A DNA stretch of 8,789 bases. Origin: Kiritimatiellia bacterium. Its GTDB lineage: Bacteria > Verrucomicrobiota > Kiritimatiellia > SLAD01. The notes beneath the pieces are model-generated. The model searched no databases. It was given only the letters and a program-made list of their open reading frames with translations, and was not told the origin of the DNA. Shown piece after piece: positions 1 to 6,185 of the stretch; position 1 is the first letter of the stretch, and each line of letters begins with the position of its first letter. The stretch spans positions 1 to 8,789 of the forward strand of contig SLAD01000182.1 of the NCBI GenBank assembly GCA_007126995.1. Direction: 5' to 3'. Made by a program: the position numbers and the translations under genes.

Positions 1-1195
1 AGATGCTGAACGCGTAGAGGTAAAAGCCAATCAATCCCGGCAAGGGTAGAAACACCACGAACACCACCGCGGAACGCCACGCCTTATTGCTCAGCAGGGC
101 GCAAAACACAGCCAATAAGGCCAGAACGAAGGTCGAGATCAGAGCCCAGCGATCCGGCAACAAGCGCACGAAGTCGTTGGATAAGAAATTGTCCAGCATC
201 GTCGCATGTACCTCGACCCCGGGCGTGACGTTACTGATCGGTGTCGGCCGTAGGTCCAGTAGTCCCGGCGCGCTGAAGCCGAGTAACACGTACTTGTTAT
301 TGAATACGATGGGCGAAATCGAAGGACGCTCACCACTCTGAATGCGAATCTCATCCCGAATAATTTGGCCCGCCTGAAAACGTTGATGGGTACCGGGGGG
401 GCCGCGATAACGCAAAATGCTGCGCCCTTCCTCGTCAATCGGAATGCGCCGACGCCCCACATGGAGCGATCCCTCCTCCATGCGCAATTCCGGTAACCGC
501 TGTCGCTGATCCGGCGATTGCGCCGCCATATAGGCGGATAAACCGAGGGCCGGCACCGAGCGGCCATCAAATTGACGGAACAAGTGAACACGACGAATAA
601 TGCTGTCGCGATCCGGCACCCCTTTCACATCCCCCATAATCACGGCATTGGTAGCCACATCCGGTATCGGAAAGGCCGCGCGCGTCATCACCATGTCCGG
701 CAACGAGCGGTCGCCTGCCCACTGATCAAATCCGCGCACCCGCAAGGTATGATCGGGCACATGCGACGGCCATTCGGTGAACTGGCCGCCGGGATCACCC
801 AAAAAGACCGCCGCCGCGAAAGGGGGGCCGTTCCGAATCGCTTCGCCCAACAGTTGATCATCCTCAACAGCACGCAGGGAATGGTCCAGAAACAGCACAT
901 CGAAGGCAATCGCCCGGGCACCGCCCCGCGCACAAAACTGTAGAATGGCCGAGTACACCTCGCGTGGCCAGGGCCAGGGAAGTCGCAATTCTTCGGCGGC
1001 CCATTGCAGGCTTTCCTCATCCACCATGATGAGTTTGATGTCCTCTGTTGCCACGCCGGGCGCAGACCGGACCTGCACACGCCAATTCCAAGTGGTAAAC
1101 TCGACGCGCTCGAGCCAGCCGCGCTGATGGAGCGCGAACGAACAGGCCGTAACCAGAAGGGCAATGACGACGGCATATAGCGCTTTCTTTATCAT
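1..1195 (-). CDS. CHASE2-domain membrane sensor protein (N-terminal part, cut by window edge)
   Basis: The 398 visible residues begin at an ATG 5 bp after the M48 gene stops, and the frame runs open off the left edge. A hydrophobic N-terminal anchor (about residues 5-22) is followed by an extracytoplasmic CHASE2 domain. Its hallmarks are VDEESL (58-63), PWPWPR (73-78), AIAFDVLFLD (95-104), DRDSIIRRV (195-203) and the segment NKYVLLGFS (300-308) leading to TPGVEVHATMLDN (324-336). Two membrane helices follow (about 350-368 and 376-396). CHASE2 is a sensory domain normally followed by about three helices and a cytoplasmic output such as an adenylate/guanylate cyclase, kinase or phosphatase; that output lies outside the window. 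No good Shine-Dalgarno precedes the ATG, so translation is probably coupled to the M48 gene. Its place at the end of an envelope-transport operon suggests it reads the state of the periplasm or outer membrane, which is inference. The CHASE2 call is firm; the output type is unknown. Confidence 0.88.
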   Translation of the reverse strand, partial: MIKKALYAVVIALLVTACSFALHQRGWLERVEFTTWNWRVQVRSAPGVATEDIKLIMVDEESLQWAAEELRLPWPWPREVYSAILQFCARGGARAIAFDVLFLDHSLRAVEDDQLLGEAIRNGPPFAAAVFLGDPGGQFTEWPSHVPDHTLRVRGFDQWAGDRSLPDMVMTRAAFPIPDVATNAVIMGDVKGVPDRDSIIRRVHLFRQFDGRSVPALGLSAYMAAQSPDQRQRLPELRMEEGSLHVGRRRIPIDEEGRSILRYRGPPGTHQRFQAGQIIRDEIRIQSGERPSISPIVFNNKYVLLGFSAPGLLDLRPTPISNVTPGVEVHATMLDNFLSNDFVRLLPDRWALISTFVLALLAVFCALLSNKAWRSAVVFVVFLPLPGLIGFYLYAFSI

Positions 1196-1200
1196 GCTGA

Positions 1201-2094
1201 TCAGAGGGCGCGCAGGGCCTGTTCGAAGCGCGTTTGGCGCACCCGCGGAATTTCAACGGGCGGCACCGAGCGCACGAGGCGCTGGATATCACGGATACGG
1301 TCCTGCGGGGGCGGATGCGTTCGGGCAAAATCCAGTCTGCCCGGCTTGAGTTGCTGGTCCATGTGCTGCAGCATGCGAATCAACGCGTGCGGATCATAGC
1401 CGATGCGTCTCAAAATTTGCACTGCAGCGGCATCCGCTTCCCGTTCGGCCCGGCGCGAGTAGCCACTGGTTGTCAGCGTGTGGGTAACGTCTTCAATGGT
1501 GCCGCCAAAAACTTCAGTCAGTTGACGCACATCTTCGCTGCCCAGCGTCCGGGCCGCCGCGAAAGCGCCGATGCTGAACGCCGAAGTAATGCGTGCCGTG
1601 CGGATGGCTTGCAGGCCGTGCTGATGCTGAACATGCCCGATTTCGTGGGCCAACACGGCCGCCAACTCATCTTCACTGGTGCACAAGGCCAGCATACCGC
1701 GTGAAACAAAAATATAGCCCCCGGGCGCGGCAAACGCGTTGATCTCGTCGCTGTCCAGCACCAGAAAGCGGTACCCGCCGAATGTTTCCGGTCGATCCGA
1801 GGCCAGCGCCAGCGCCTGCCCAAGCAAGTTGATGTAGGTCGTCGCTTCAGGCTGATCCCAAACCGAATAGGATTCCAAAATCGTGGCCGAAACAGAACGC
1901 CCGATGAAATACTCTTGCTCGGGCGTGAGATCCTTATAGGTGCGCCGGATACTTGCGGCCTCTTCCGGCGTCAAGACACCCGTGGCTTCACCAACGGTGG
2001 CGCCGACCTGCGACACCGTTTCGCAGCCGCTCGAAAGCAGCAGGACGACCATGCTCACGCCAGACAAGAGGATCAGTCTACTGATAGGCTTCAT
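1201..2094 (-). CDS. M48-family zinc metalloprotease, predicted lipoprotein (BepA/LoiP-like catalytic domain)
   Basis: This 297-residue protein has an N-terminal signal ending in SSGC (Cys24). That fits a lipobox, although Ser at -3 is less usual than Leu. The peptidase M48 domain covers about residues 50-275. The zinc-binding motif HEIGH is at 150-154, with catalytic Glu151. The third metal ligand is Glu219 in YSRRAEREAD (212-221), and RTHPPPQDRI (258-267) is the conserved motif after the active site. All catalytic residues are present, so it should be active. Family members such as E. coli BepA and LoiP act in the periplasm on outer-membrane proteins and assembly machinery. Unlike BepA, the protein ends about 30 residues after the domain and carries no TPR domain. 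The start is well supported: GAGGAGGA lies just upstream, inside the end of the SH3 gene, and the two genes share one base in a TAATG junction. The M48 call is secure; the substrate is unknown. Confidence 0.93.
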   Translation of the reverse strand: MKPISRLILLSGVSMVVLLLSSGCETVSQVGATVGEATGVLTPEEAASIRRTYKDLTPEQEYFIGRSVSATILESYSVWDQPEATTYINLLGQALALASDRPETFGGYRFLVLDSDEINAFAAPGGYIFVSRGMLALCTSEDELAAVLAHEIGHVQHQHGLQAIRTARITSAFSIGAFAAARTLGSEDVRQLTEVFGGTIEDVTHTLTTSGYSRRAEREADAAAVQILRRIGYDPHALIRMLQHMDQQLKPGRLDFARTHPPPQDRIRDIQRLVRSVPPVEIPRVRQTRFEQALRAL

Positions 2095-2570
2095 TACTCG
2101 TCCTCCTCACGCACGACCATGAGCTGTCCCTCGCGCAGAAAAGCCATCAGCTCGCTGGGTTGCTTCCGTAGCGTACCCATATAATCGACCCATCGAAAAT
2201 CAATCTCACTGTACTGGCGGCGGAATTTGCCTTCGACCTCTGCACTAAACCCTCGCCCGGCCAGCGCAAGTTCGTCTTGGGTCGCGGCACCGCTAAGGTC
2301 ACGGTCACCGGCTTCCCAGACGATGCGCTCACGCGTCAACGCCGTCTGATGAATCCAGCCGGTTTCGTCCCGCCATTCCACATAGCGCCAGGGTCCCTGC
2401 TCCCGCTGCACTTGGACTTGCTCGCCATAGGGCAGAACGGCAACCACCGCCCCAAGAAACGAGGCGCGGTTCCGCAGTTCGCCTTCCCGCACTTGCACAC
2501 TCATCACGGTCGCCAGGACAGGCCCTTGCAATGCGATCAGCGTGATTCCAACAATCCATAATCTTTTCAT
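2094..2570 (-). CDS. Secreted SH3-domain protein, 158 aa
   Basis: A Sec signal peptide (MKRLW start, hydrophobic to about residue 20, likely cut after VLA at 18-20) precedes a bacterial SH3 (SH3_3/SH3b-type) domain at about 23-78. The domain shows VREGELRNRASFLGAVV, PYGEQVQV, WRYVEWRDETGWIHQTAL and the usual spacing of small and aromatic residues. The C-terminal half (about 95-158) is charged, with the stretch GRGFSAEVEGKFRRQY (105-120). I remember a similar tail in other secreted SH3 proteins found beside M48 peptidases, but cannot verify it here. Such domains bind peptidoglycan or protein partners, so a periplasmic adaptor is the best guess. AGAGGAG lies just upstream of the ATG, 17 bp after the TPR lipoprotein gene. 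Its stop overlaps the M48 start by one base, which points to coupled production with that protease. Confidence 0.85.
   Translation of the reverse strand: MKRLWIVGITLIALQGPVLATVMSVQVREGELRNRASFLGAVVAVLPYGEQVQVQREQGPWRYVEWRDETGWIHQTALTRERIVWEAGDRDLSGAATQDELALAGRGFSAEVEGKFRRQYSEIDFRWVDYMGTLRKQPSELMAFLREGQLMVVREEDE
2097..2109 (-). promoter_or_regulatory. Ribosome binding site of the M48 gene inside the SH3 gene
   Basis: GAGGAGGACGAG encodes the last residues of the SH3 protein (EEDE) and also provides a strong Shine-Dalgarno for the M48 ATG at 2094. With the TAATG junction this is a clear case for translational coupling. Confidence 0.6.
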
Positions 2571-2587
2571 AAGCCCATCTCCTCTTT

Positions 2588-3535
2588 CTATTGGACGTTC
2601 CGGGCCGCTTCTTTCTTCATTGCCGCCGCTACTTCGTCTACCAAGGCCGCAAAGCGCCCAATCATCGCGTCGTCTACCTGATCGGATTCCAGCGCCGGTA
2701 AAGCGCGATCCAGCAACTGCAGCGATTCTGTCCAGTGTGCGGCCGCGGCAAAATGGCGCGCGGCGCGATAACTGCGATCCAGCATCTTGTCCGGCTCGCC
2801 CGCCACCATCCAGGCATCGGCCGCGCGAGCCAATGCTCTGGCCATATCGGCGTAGCGACCGATATTGCGATAGTGGAGGGCCTCGCGATCAAAGGCGGCT
2901 GCCGCCACATCTACCTCGTCCTCCGCCTGCGCCAAGTATCCCTCAATCTCAGCCAGCCGCGCCGCCAAACGCTCGTCGCGGACGCGCCGCCCTTGTCGCT
3001 CCGCTTGCTGCCACTCCTCGCGGGCCGCCTCGACCTCGTCCATTTCCAGCGCCAGCAGCGCGCGCAGGGCCAGCGTTTGAACGCGCATCGCGCGCGGTGG
3101 CCCGTCATCCAGCAAGTCTTCCGTGATCGCCCACGCTCCCTCCGCATCTCCCGTCGCGCGCCTGTGCTCTGCTTGCACCAGGCGCACATCGAAGGTGGCC
3201 TCGCCAGCACGCTGCAGCTCAAGCACGGCTTCCGCCAGCAACTCCGGCACAGCCGTCGTCTCGCCCAACGCGATGCGGCAGAGCGCCAGGTTGTAGGCGC
3301 TGGCGCCAATTGCGACCGGGCGATCCGCCAAACGGGCGCGGGTCCACGCGCGCTCATAGAGTTCCGCTGCCCGGCCGATATCACCGCGGGCAAAGGCCGC
3401 ATGCGCAGAGGTCATCATGCGATTGTGATAGGCGTCGAGTACTTCATCCGAACGACCGTTACCGGCGTGCGGGCTGCTGCAACCCAGCAGGCCGCCCATG
3501 ACGAACAGTAGCGCTACTGCAGCCAACCTAGTCAT
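2588..3535 (-). CDS. TPR-like helical lipoprotein of the Mla-type operon, 315 aa
   Basis: A lipoprotein signal peptide ends in LLGC (Cys19), a textbook lipobox, and the next residues SSPH suggest outer-membrane sorting. The rest is almost entirely alpha-helical, rich in Ala, Arg, Glu and Leu. TPR-like helix pairs are visible at about 43-90 (ARGDIGRAAELYERAW), 115-165, 190-245 and 248-282. No catalytic motif is seen. TPR lipoproteins are usually scaffolds for protein complexes. The gene starts inside the end of the MlaD gene (8-bp overlap) with GGGAGGA upstream, so it is probably made in step with MlaD. Plausible roles are an outer-membrane partner of the MCE protein, or a scaffold for the M48 protease two genes downstream, since E. 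coli BepA carries its own TPR domain. I do not recognise a named family. Lipoprotein and helical-repeat status are well supported; the role is inference. Confidence 0.82.
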   Translation of the reverse strand: MTRLAAVALLFVMGGLLGCSSPHAGNGRSDEVLDAYHNRMMTSAHAAFARGDIGRAAELYERAWTRARLADRPVAIGASAYNLALCRIALGETTAVPELLAEAVLELQRAGEATFDVRLVQAEHRRATGDAEGAWAITEDLLDDGPPRAMRVQTLALRALLALEMDEVEAAREEWQQAERQGRRVRDERLAARLAEIEGYLAQAEDEVDVAAAAFDREALHYRNIGRYADMARALARAADAWMVAGEPDKMLDRSYRAARHFAAAAHWTESLQLLDRALPALESDQVDDAMIGRFAALVDEVAAAMKKEAARNVQ

Positions 3536-4484
3536 GATTCGGTCCTCCCGCTCCCACGATCATCGACGGCGACAGGCGCTCGGCTTCGGGGCGATCCGGT
3601 ATGTCCATATACCTGCGTAGCAGCCAGTGCCGTTGCAGGCCTTCCATCAAGACTTCCGCCTCTTGCAAGGTGGCTTGGGTTTGATAGACCAGTCCGGGCA
3701 CATCCTCCAGTTCACCGGCCAACCGATAGGTCATCTGCGGCAACGGCTGGGTCGCCTCGCTGACATCGGCCAGAATAAGATTCACTTCGCGTATGGCGCG
3801 ATGGACATCGGCGATCATCTCGTCCAACTGCGTGGCCGTATCCGGATCACTCAGCAAACGACCAGCGGCGCCCTCCCCCGCTTCCAGATTTTGGCTAATT
3901 TGATTGAGCGTGCCCAACAACTGCTGCACGTCGCCTTCGGGCGCGCGCAAGTCCTCGCCCAACGCGGTATATTCTTCCAACAAACGCTGCAACTGCTCAA
4001 TCGCGGGCACCGTCGTAGCGCGAACTTCCTCCAGGAGCGACTCGGCGAGATCGAACAATTCGGTATCTTGGACAACCGGGATATAGGCGCCTTCCGAGGG
4101 CAACGGCTCACCAAAGCCACGCGTGATATCTAAAAAGGAATCCCCTGCCACAGCGAAGGTTCGGCGCACTACGCCGGTCGAGTCTTCCCGGATATACTGG
4201 AAAAAGCGCCCGCGCACCCGGAAAATTCCCTCCATCACGCCGTCCTCCCTCGGCTCAATATCCAATACGGTGCCGGCGGGCGTGTCCAGCACGCGGATTT
4301 CGGAACCGCGCCGCAGCCCCATCGATCCATCCATGCCAAACTCGCCACGCAACTCGTAGGTGGGCTCGAACCAGCCTTGTGCCCGCCCGGTCACATAGAT
4401 CCCGGCCACGACCAAGGCGATGACCAGCAGCACAAAGATGCCGACGATCTCATTCACATAGCGAAACTTGAACGGTTTACTCAT
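3528..4484 (-). CDS. mlaD: MlaD-family (MCE domain) phospholipid transport protein
   Basis: This is a 318-residue inner-membrane-anchored MCE protein. One transmembrane helix (about 13-32) follows a short basic cytoplasmic tail (KPFKFRY). The MCE/MlaD beta domain spans about 43-122, including GLRRGSEIRVLDTPAGTVLDIE (56-77) and FAVAGDSFLDITRGFGEP. A long helical region follows (about 142-290). It contains GEGAAGRLLSDPDTATQLDEM (203-223), typical of MCE proteins that form hexameric rings with helical extensions, and RHWLLRRYM (285-293), also typical of the family. Such proteins carry phospholipids between the MlaE permease and the periplasm or outer membrane. The ATG start at 4484 is preferred over an in-frame GTG at 4499: it overlaps the upstream stop as ATGA and has GGGAGAG six bases upstream. 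The GTG would add five residues and has no better ribosome site. MCE assignment is secure; the direction of lipid transport is not visible. Confidence 0.93.
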   Translation of the reverse strand: MSKPFKFRYVNEIVGIFVLLVIALVVAGIYVTGRAQGWFEPTYELRGEFGMDGSMGLRRGSEIRVLDTPAGTVLDIEPREDGVMEGIFRVRGRFFQYIREDSTGVVRRTFAVAGDSFLDITRGFGEPLPSEGAYIPVVQDTELFDLAESLLEEVRATTVPAIEQLQRLLEEYTALGEDLRAPEGDVQQLLGTLNQISQNLEAGEGAAGRLLSDPDTATQLDEMIADVHRAIREVNLILADVSEATQPLPQMTYRLAGELEDVPGLVYQTQATLQEAEVLMEGLQRHWLLRRYMDIPDRPEAERLSPSMIVGAGGPNHD

Positions 4485-5164
4485 GCACAGCTCTCCCACT
4501 GGTCACCTTTGACTTTAGCACGCACCTGAACGTTCAGCGATGGATTATTCTGCAAGCGCGGATCATCGCTGATCCAAAGCACGCTCGCGCCCTTTTCGCG
4601 CTCGAGGGCAACGGCCGCCACCAACTGTTCACATTCGTCGTCACTGACATCGCGGGTCGGCTCTTCCAGAATCAACAGTCGCGGTTCCGCCAGCAGCGCC
4701 CGAATCCATTGACAAATTTCGGCATCGCGACGACTAATCCAGGCGGGACGACTCACCGGCAGTTCCGCGCGTCCGAACCGGGCGGCAACTTCAAGGGCTT
4801 TGGCATAGATCGTCGCTGGGTCCGCACCGTAATGGCGTTGTGCCAAGGTAATGTTCTCATCCACATCCAAGTTGCTGATCCAGGCGTGGTCCACAAATAC
4901 GCGTCCGATCCGGCTGCGCAGCGTCGCGGCATCGTCCGGCGCCCACTCCTCCCACGCGCGGCCAGCGAACTGGACGCGTCCCGCCGCCGGGTTCAATAGC
5001 CCCATCGCGGCATCCGCCAACGTAGGCCAACCCTGCTCGTCGCGCCATTCCAACAGGAGCGCTTCGCCGTCCGCCAAGGTGAAGGAGATCTCGCGAATCG
5101 GCTGATCATAGCGCGACGTCGCTGGCAGCGTTACCGACTCAAAGGATAGTTGATTGGTTGCCAT
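4481..5164 (-). CDS. MlaF-like ABC-ATPase homologue with degenerate nucleotide-binding motifs (probable pseudo-ATPase)
   Basis: At 227 residues, between an MlaE and an MlaD gene, this sits in the place of MlaF and keeps that length and overall pattern. The opening strand region (LSFESVTLP, ISFTLADGE), a post-P-loop segment (GLLNPAAGRVQFAGR, 55-69), a Q-loop region (IGRVFVDHAWISNLDVDENI, 86-105) and RALLAEPRLLILEEPT (155-170) are all recognisable. The key residues are missing. The P-loop position reads WRDEQGWPTL (40-49) with no GxxGxGKS/T. Val91 stands where the Q-loop Gln belongs. ISRRD (143-147) replaces LSGGQ. The D-loop is RDVSDD (171-176), and SDD (199-201) replaces the THD of the H-loop. 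Only Walker B (LLILEE, with Glu167 for the usual Asp and a possible catalytic Glu168) survives. The frame is intact, so it looks like a maintained protein rather than a decayed gene. It probably cannot bind or hydrolyse ATP in the normal way. No clear ribosome site precedes the ATG, which lies 9 bp after the permease stop. Confidence 0.87.
   Translation of the reverse strand: MATNQLSFESVTLPATSRYDQPIREISFTLADGEALLLEWRDEQGWPTLADAAMGLLNPAAGRVQFAGRAWEEWAPDDAATLRSRIGRVFVDHAWISNLDVDENITLAQRHYGADPATIYAKALEVAARFGRAELPVSRPAWISRRDAEICQWIRALLAEPRLLILEEPTRDVSDDECEQLVAAVALEREKGASVLWISDDPRLQNNPSLNVQVRAKVKGDQWESCA
4491..4497 (-). promoter_or_regulatory. Ribosome binding site deciding the mlaD start
   Basis: GGGAGAG on the minus strand is six bases before ATG 4484, inside the last codons of the ABC-like gene. 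It overlaps the alternative GTG at 4499, so it can serve only the ATG. The ATGA overlap with the upstream stop supports the same start. Confidence 0.65.
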
Positions 5165-5173
5165 GGAAAACCG

Positions 5174-5968
5174 CTAAATGAAAATGATGATCGTGATCAG
5201 CGCCGAGACCAGAAACAGCGCGGCCACCGAGCGCACCAGCGCGCGCGTGGTCGCCTGCGGAACCTCAGTGACGGCTCCCTCGACGTTGAGTCCTTCAACG
5301 CAACAGATCGCCCCCGTCAACATGCCGGGGATCAGTGTTTTGGCAAACAGGCTAAACACATCCGCCGGCGTTAGTGCGCCCATGATGGAGTCGATAAATA
5401 CCCATGGGGTCCCGGTGTAGGCCCCCAAAAACAGACCACTCAGAAAGCCGCTCAGAAAAGCGACGACAATGAAAATGATGGTCAAGGCAAAGATCGACAA
5501 CATCACGCCCAGCACGCGCGGTAGGACGAGATAGGTGAAGGGATCAAGGCCTTGGGCATCCAGCAATCGCACCTCGCCATTGACTTTCATGTTGCCCAAC
5601 TCTGTCGTGATCGCGGCCCCGCTCCGACCGATTACGACAAAGTTGGTCAGCAACGGGCCAAGTTCGCGCACGATCACGGCGACAAGGATCGGCCCCAGCA
5701 TCTCCGATTGCCCTAGACGGGTAAGCAACAGTTGCACCTGTACCACAATAGAAACGCCGACTAGCAATGCAATCATTGCAATAAAACGCGTCGCTTCAAC
5801 CCCCGTAAACAGGATTTGGCGGGAGAGCACATTGCGCACAGTGGAGCGCCAATAGCGGGGGCGAATGGCGACCGACAGGACGGCTGCGCACACCGCCGTC
5901 AAGTACGTCACGGAACGTACCTTGCCCACTGTCCACGCCCCCATCGCGGTAATACCCTTCATGTTCAC
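5174..5968 (-). CDS. mlaE: MlaE-family ABC permease
   Basis: This is a 264-residue integral membrane protein of the MlaE/TTG2B permease family. It has an amphipathic N-terminal helix and about five to six hydrophobic segments (about 57-82, 91-112, 148-182, 205-222, 243-264). Family motifs are MLGPILVAVIVRELGPLLT (90-108), GRSGAAITTELGNMKV (114-129) and LDPFTYLVLPR (141-151). In the family this permease dimer takes lipid from or gives lipid to the MCE ring and is driven by MlaF. The coupling stretch after ELGxMKV, usually of the form xEIDAL, reads NGEVRLL (130-136). The C-terminal glycine-rich motif usually seen before ATT reads EGAVTEVPQATT (230-241). Both depart from the common pattern. The start is taken as GTG at 5968, six bases after GGAG; an ATG at 5962 is 12 bases from it and would shorten the protein by two residues. 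This is the first gene of the seven-gene run. Confidence 0.92.
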   Translation of the reverse strand: MNMKGITAMGAWTVGKVRSVTYLTAVCAAVLSVAIRPRYWRSTVRNVLSRQILFTGVEATRFIAMIALLVGVSIVVQVQLLLTRLGQSEMLGPILVAVIVRELGPLLTNFVVIGRSGAAITTELGNMKVNGEVRLLDAQGLDPFTYLVLPRVLGVMLSIFALTIIFIVVAFLSGFLSGLFLGAYTGTPWVFIDSIMGALTPADVFSLFAKTLIPGMLTGAICCVEGLNVEGAVTEVPQATTRALVRSVAALFLVSALITIIIFI

Positions 5969-5994
5969 ACTCTACTCCAGAGCGGTGGGCGTTC
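5969..5994 (-). promoter_or_regulatory. mlaE leader with ribosome binding site GGAG
   Basis: GGAG on the minus strand (positions 5978 to 5975) lies six bases before GTG 5968 and 12 before ATG 5962, which favours the GTG start. This is the only piece of unique sequence between the repeat element and the first gene of the run. Any operon promoter must therefore lie mostly within the element or further upstream. I see no convincing -35/-10 pair. Confidence 0.5.
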
Positions 5995-6184
5995 ACAAGT
6001 GTTGACGCCACCGACAAAAGTCTCGCGCAGCATCACGGCGTCGCAGAGCTGCCCCCTTCGCCAAGGCTACGGCGCGCCAAGCCGCCCTCCATCTCTGGAT
6101 TTCGAGATCTTTTGCGTGTTCCCACTGGAGGGTCGAGCTCCGCCAGACCGTAATCCTTACTTTTGTCGTTGGCGACAAGTGTTG
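5995..6184. mobile_element. MITE- or REPIN-like repeat element with inverted ends and 10-bp flanking direct repeats
   Basis: The gap between the PLD gene and mlaE holds a structured element. The 16-bp ends at 6006-6021 and 6159-6174 are inverted copies with one mismatch (right end ACTTTTGTCGTTGGCG). Just outside is an exact 10-bp direct repeat, ACAAGTGTTG, at 5995-6004 and 6175-6184, as a target duplication would leave. The right end can fold as a perfect TTGTCG-TTGG-CGACAA hairpin (6163-6178). The left end folds the same way with one mismatch (6002-6017), so a REPIN-like doublet of two inverted hairpins is an alternative reading. Inside are further short palindromes: CCCTCCA/TGGAGGG (6085-6091 and 6126-6132), GGAG/CTCC (6127-6130 and 6138-6141) and GGCGCGCC (6071-6078). 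There is no coding sequence, so it would have to be moved by an enzyme encoded elsewhere. The inner sequence resembles dispersed intergenic repeats I associate with Verrucomicrobia/Kiritimatiellota genomes, an unverified impression. Confidence 0.6.
6163..6178. repeat. Perfect 6-bp stem hairpin (TTGTCG-TTGG-CGACAA)
   Basis: This tight hairpin with a four-base loop forms the right end of the repeat element and sits 8 bp past the PLD gene stop. It could stabilise the 3' end of the PLD transcript. On the minus strand it is followed by AAAGTAAGG rather than a T run, so it is not a convincing intrinsic terminator. Confidence 0.55.
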
Positions 6185-6185
6185 T

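Noticed and set aside
139..591. Minus-strand open frame inside the CHASE2 gene
   Set aside because: It is a shifted frame of the CHASE2 coding region, Arg/Cys-rich and without domain features.
2735..3511. Long plus-strand open frame (258 codons) opposite the TPR lipoprotein gene
   Set aside because: It lies wholly antisense to a gene with a lipobox, good ribosome site and operon context. Its translation has no recognisable domain, and long antisense frames are expected in GC-rich DNA with strong codon bias.
4481..5164. Treating the ABC-like gene as a pseudogene
   Set aside because: The frame is uninterrupted over the normal family length, keeps Walker B and overlaps mlaD in an ATGA junction, all pointing to a maintained protein with changed function.
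6159..6184. Intrinsic terminator after the PLD gene
   Set aside because: A perfect 6-bp stem is present but no T run follows it on the transcribed (minus) strand; it is better explained as the end of the repeat element.
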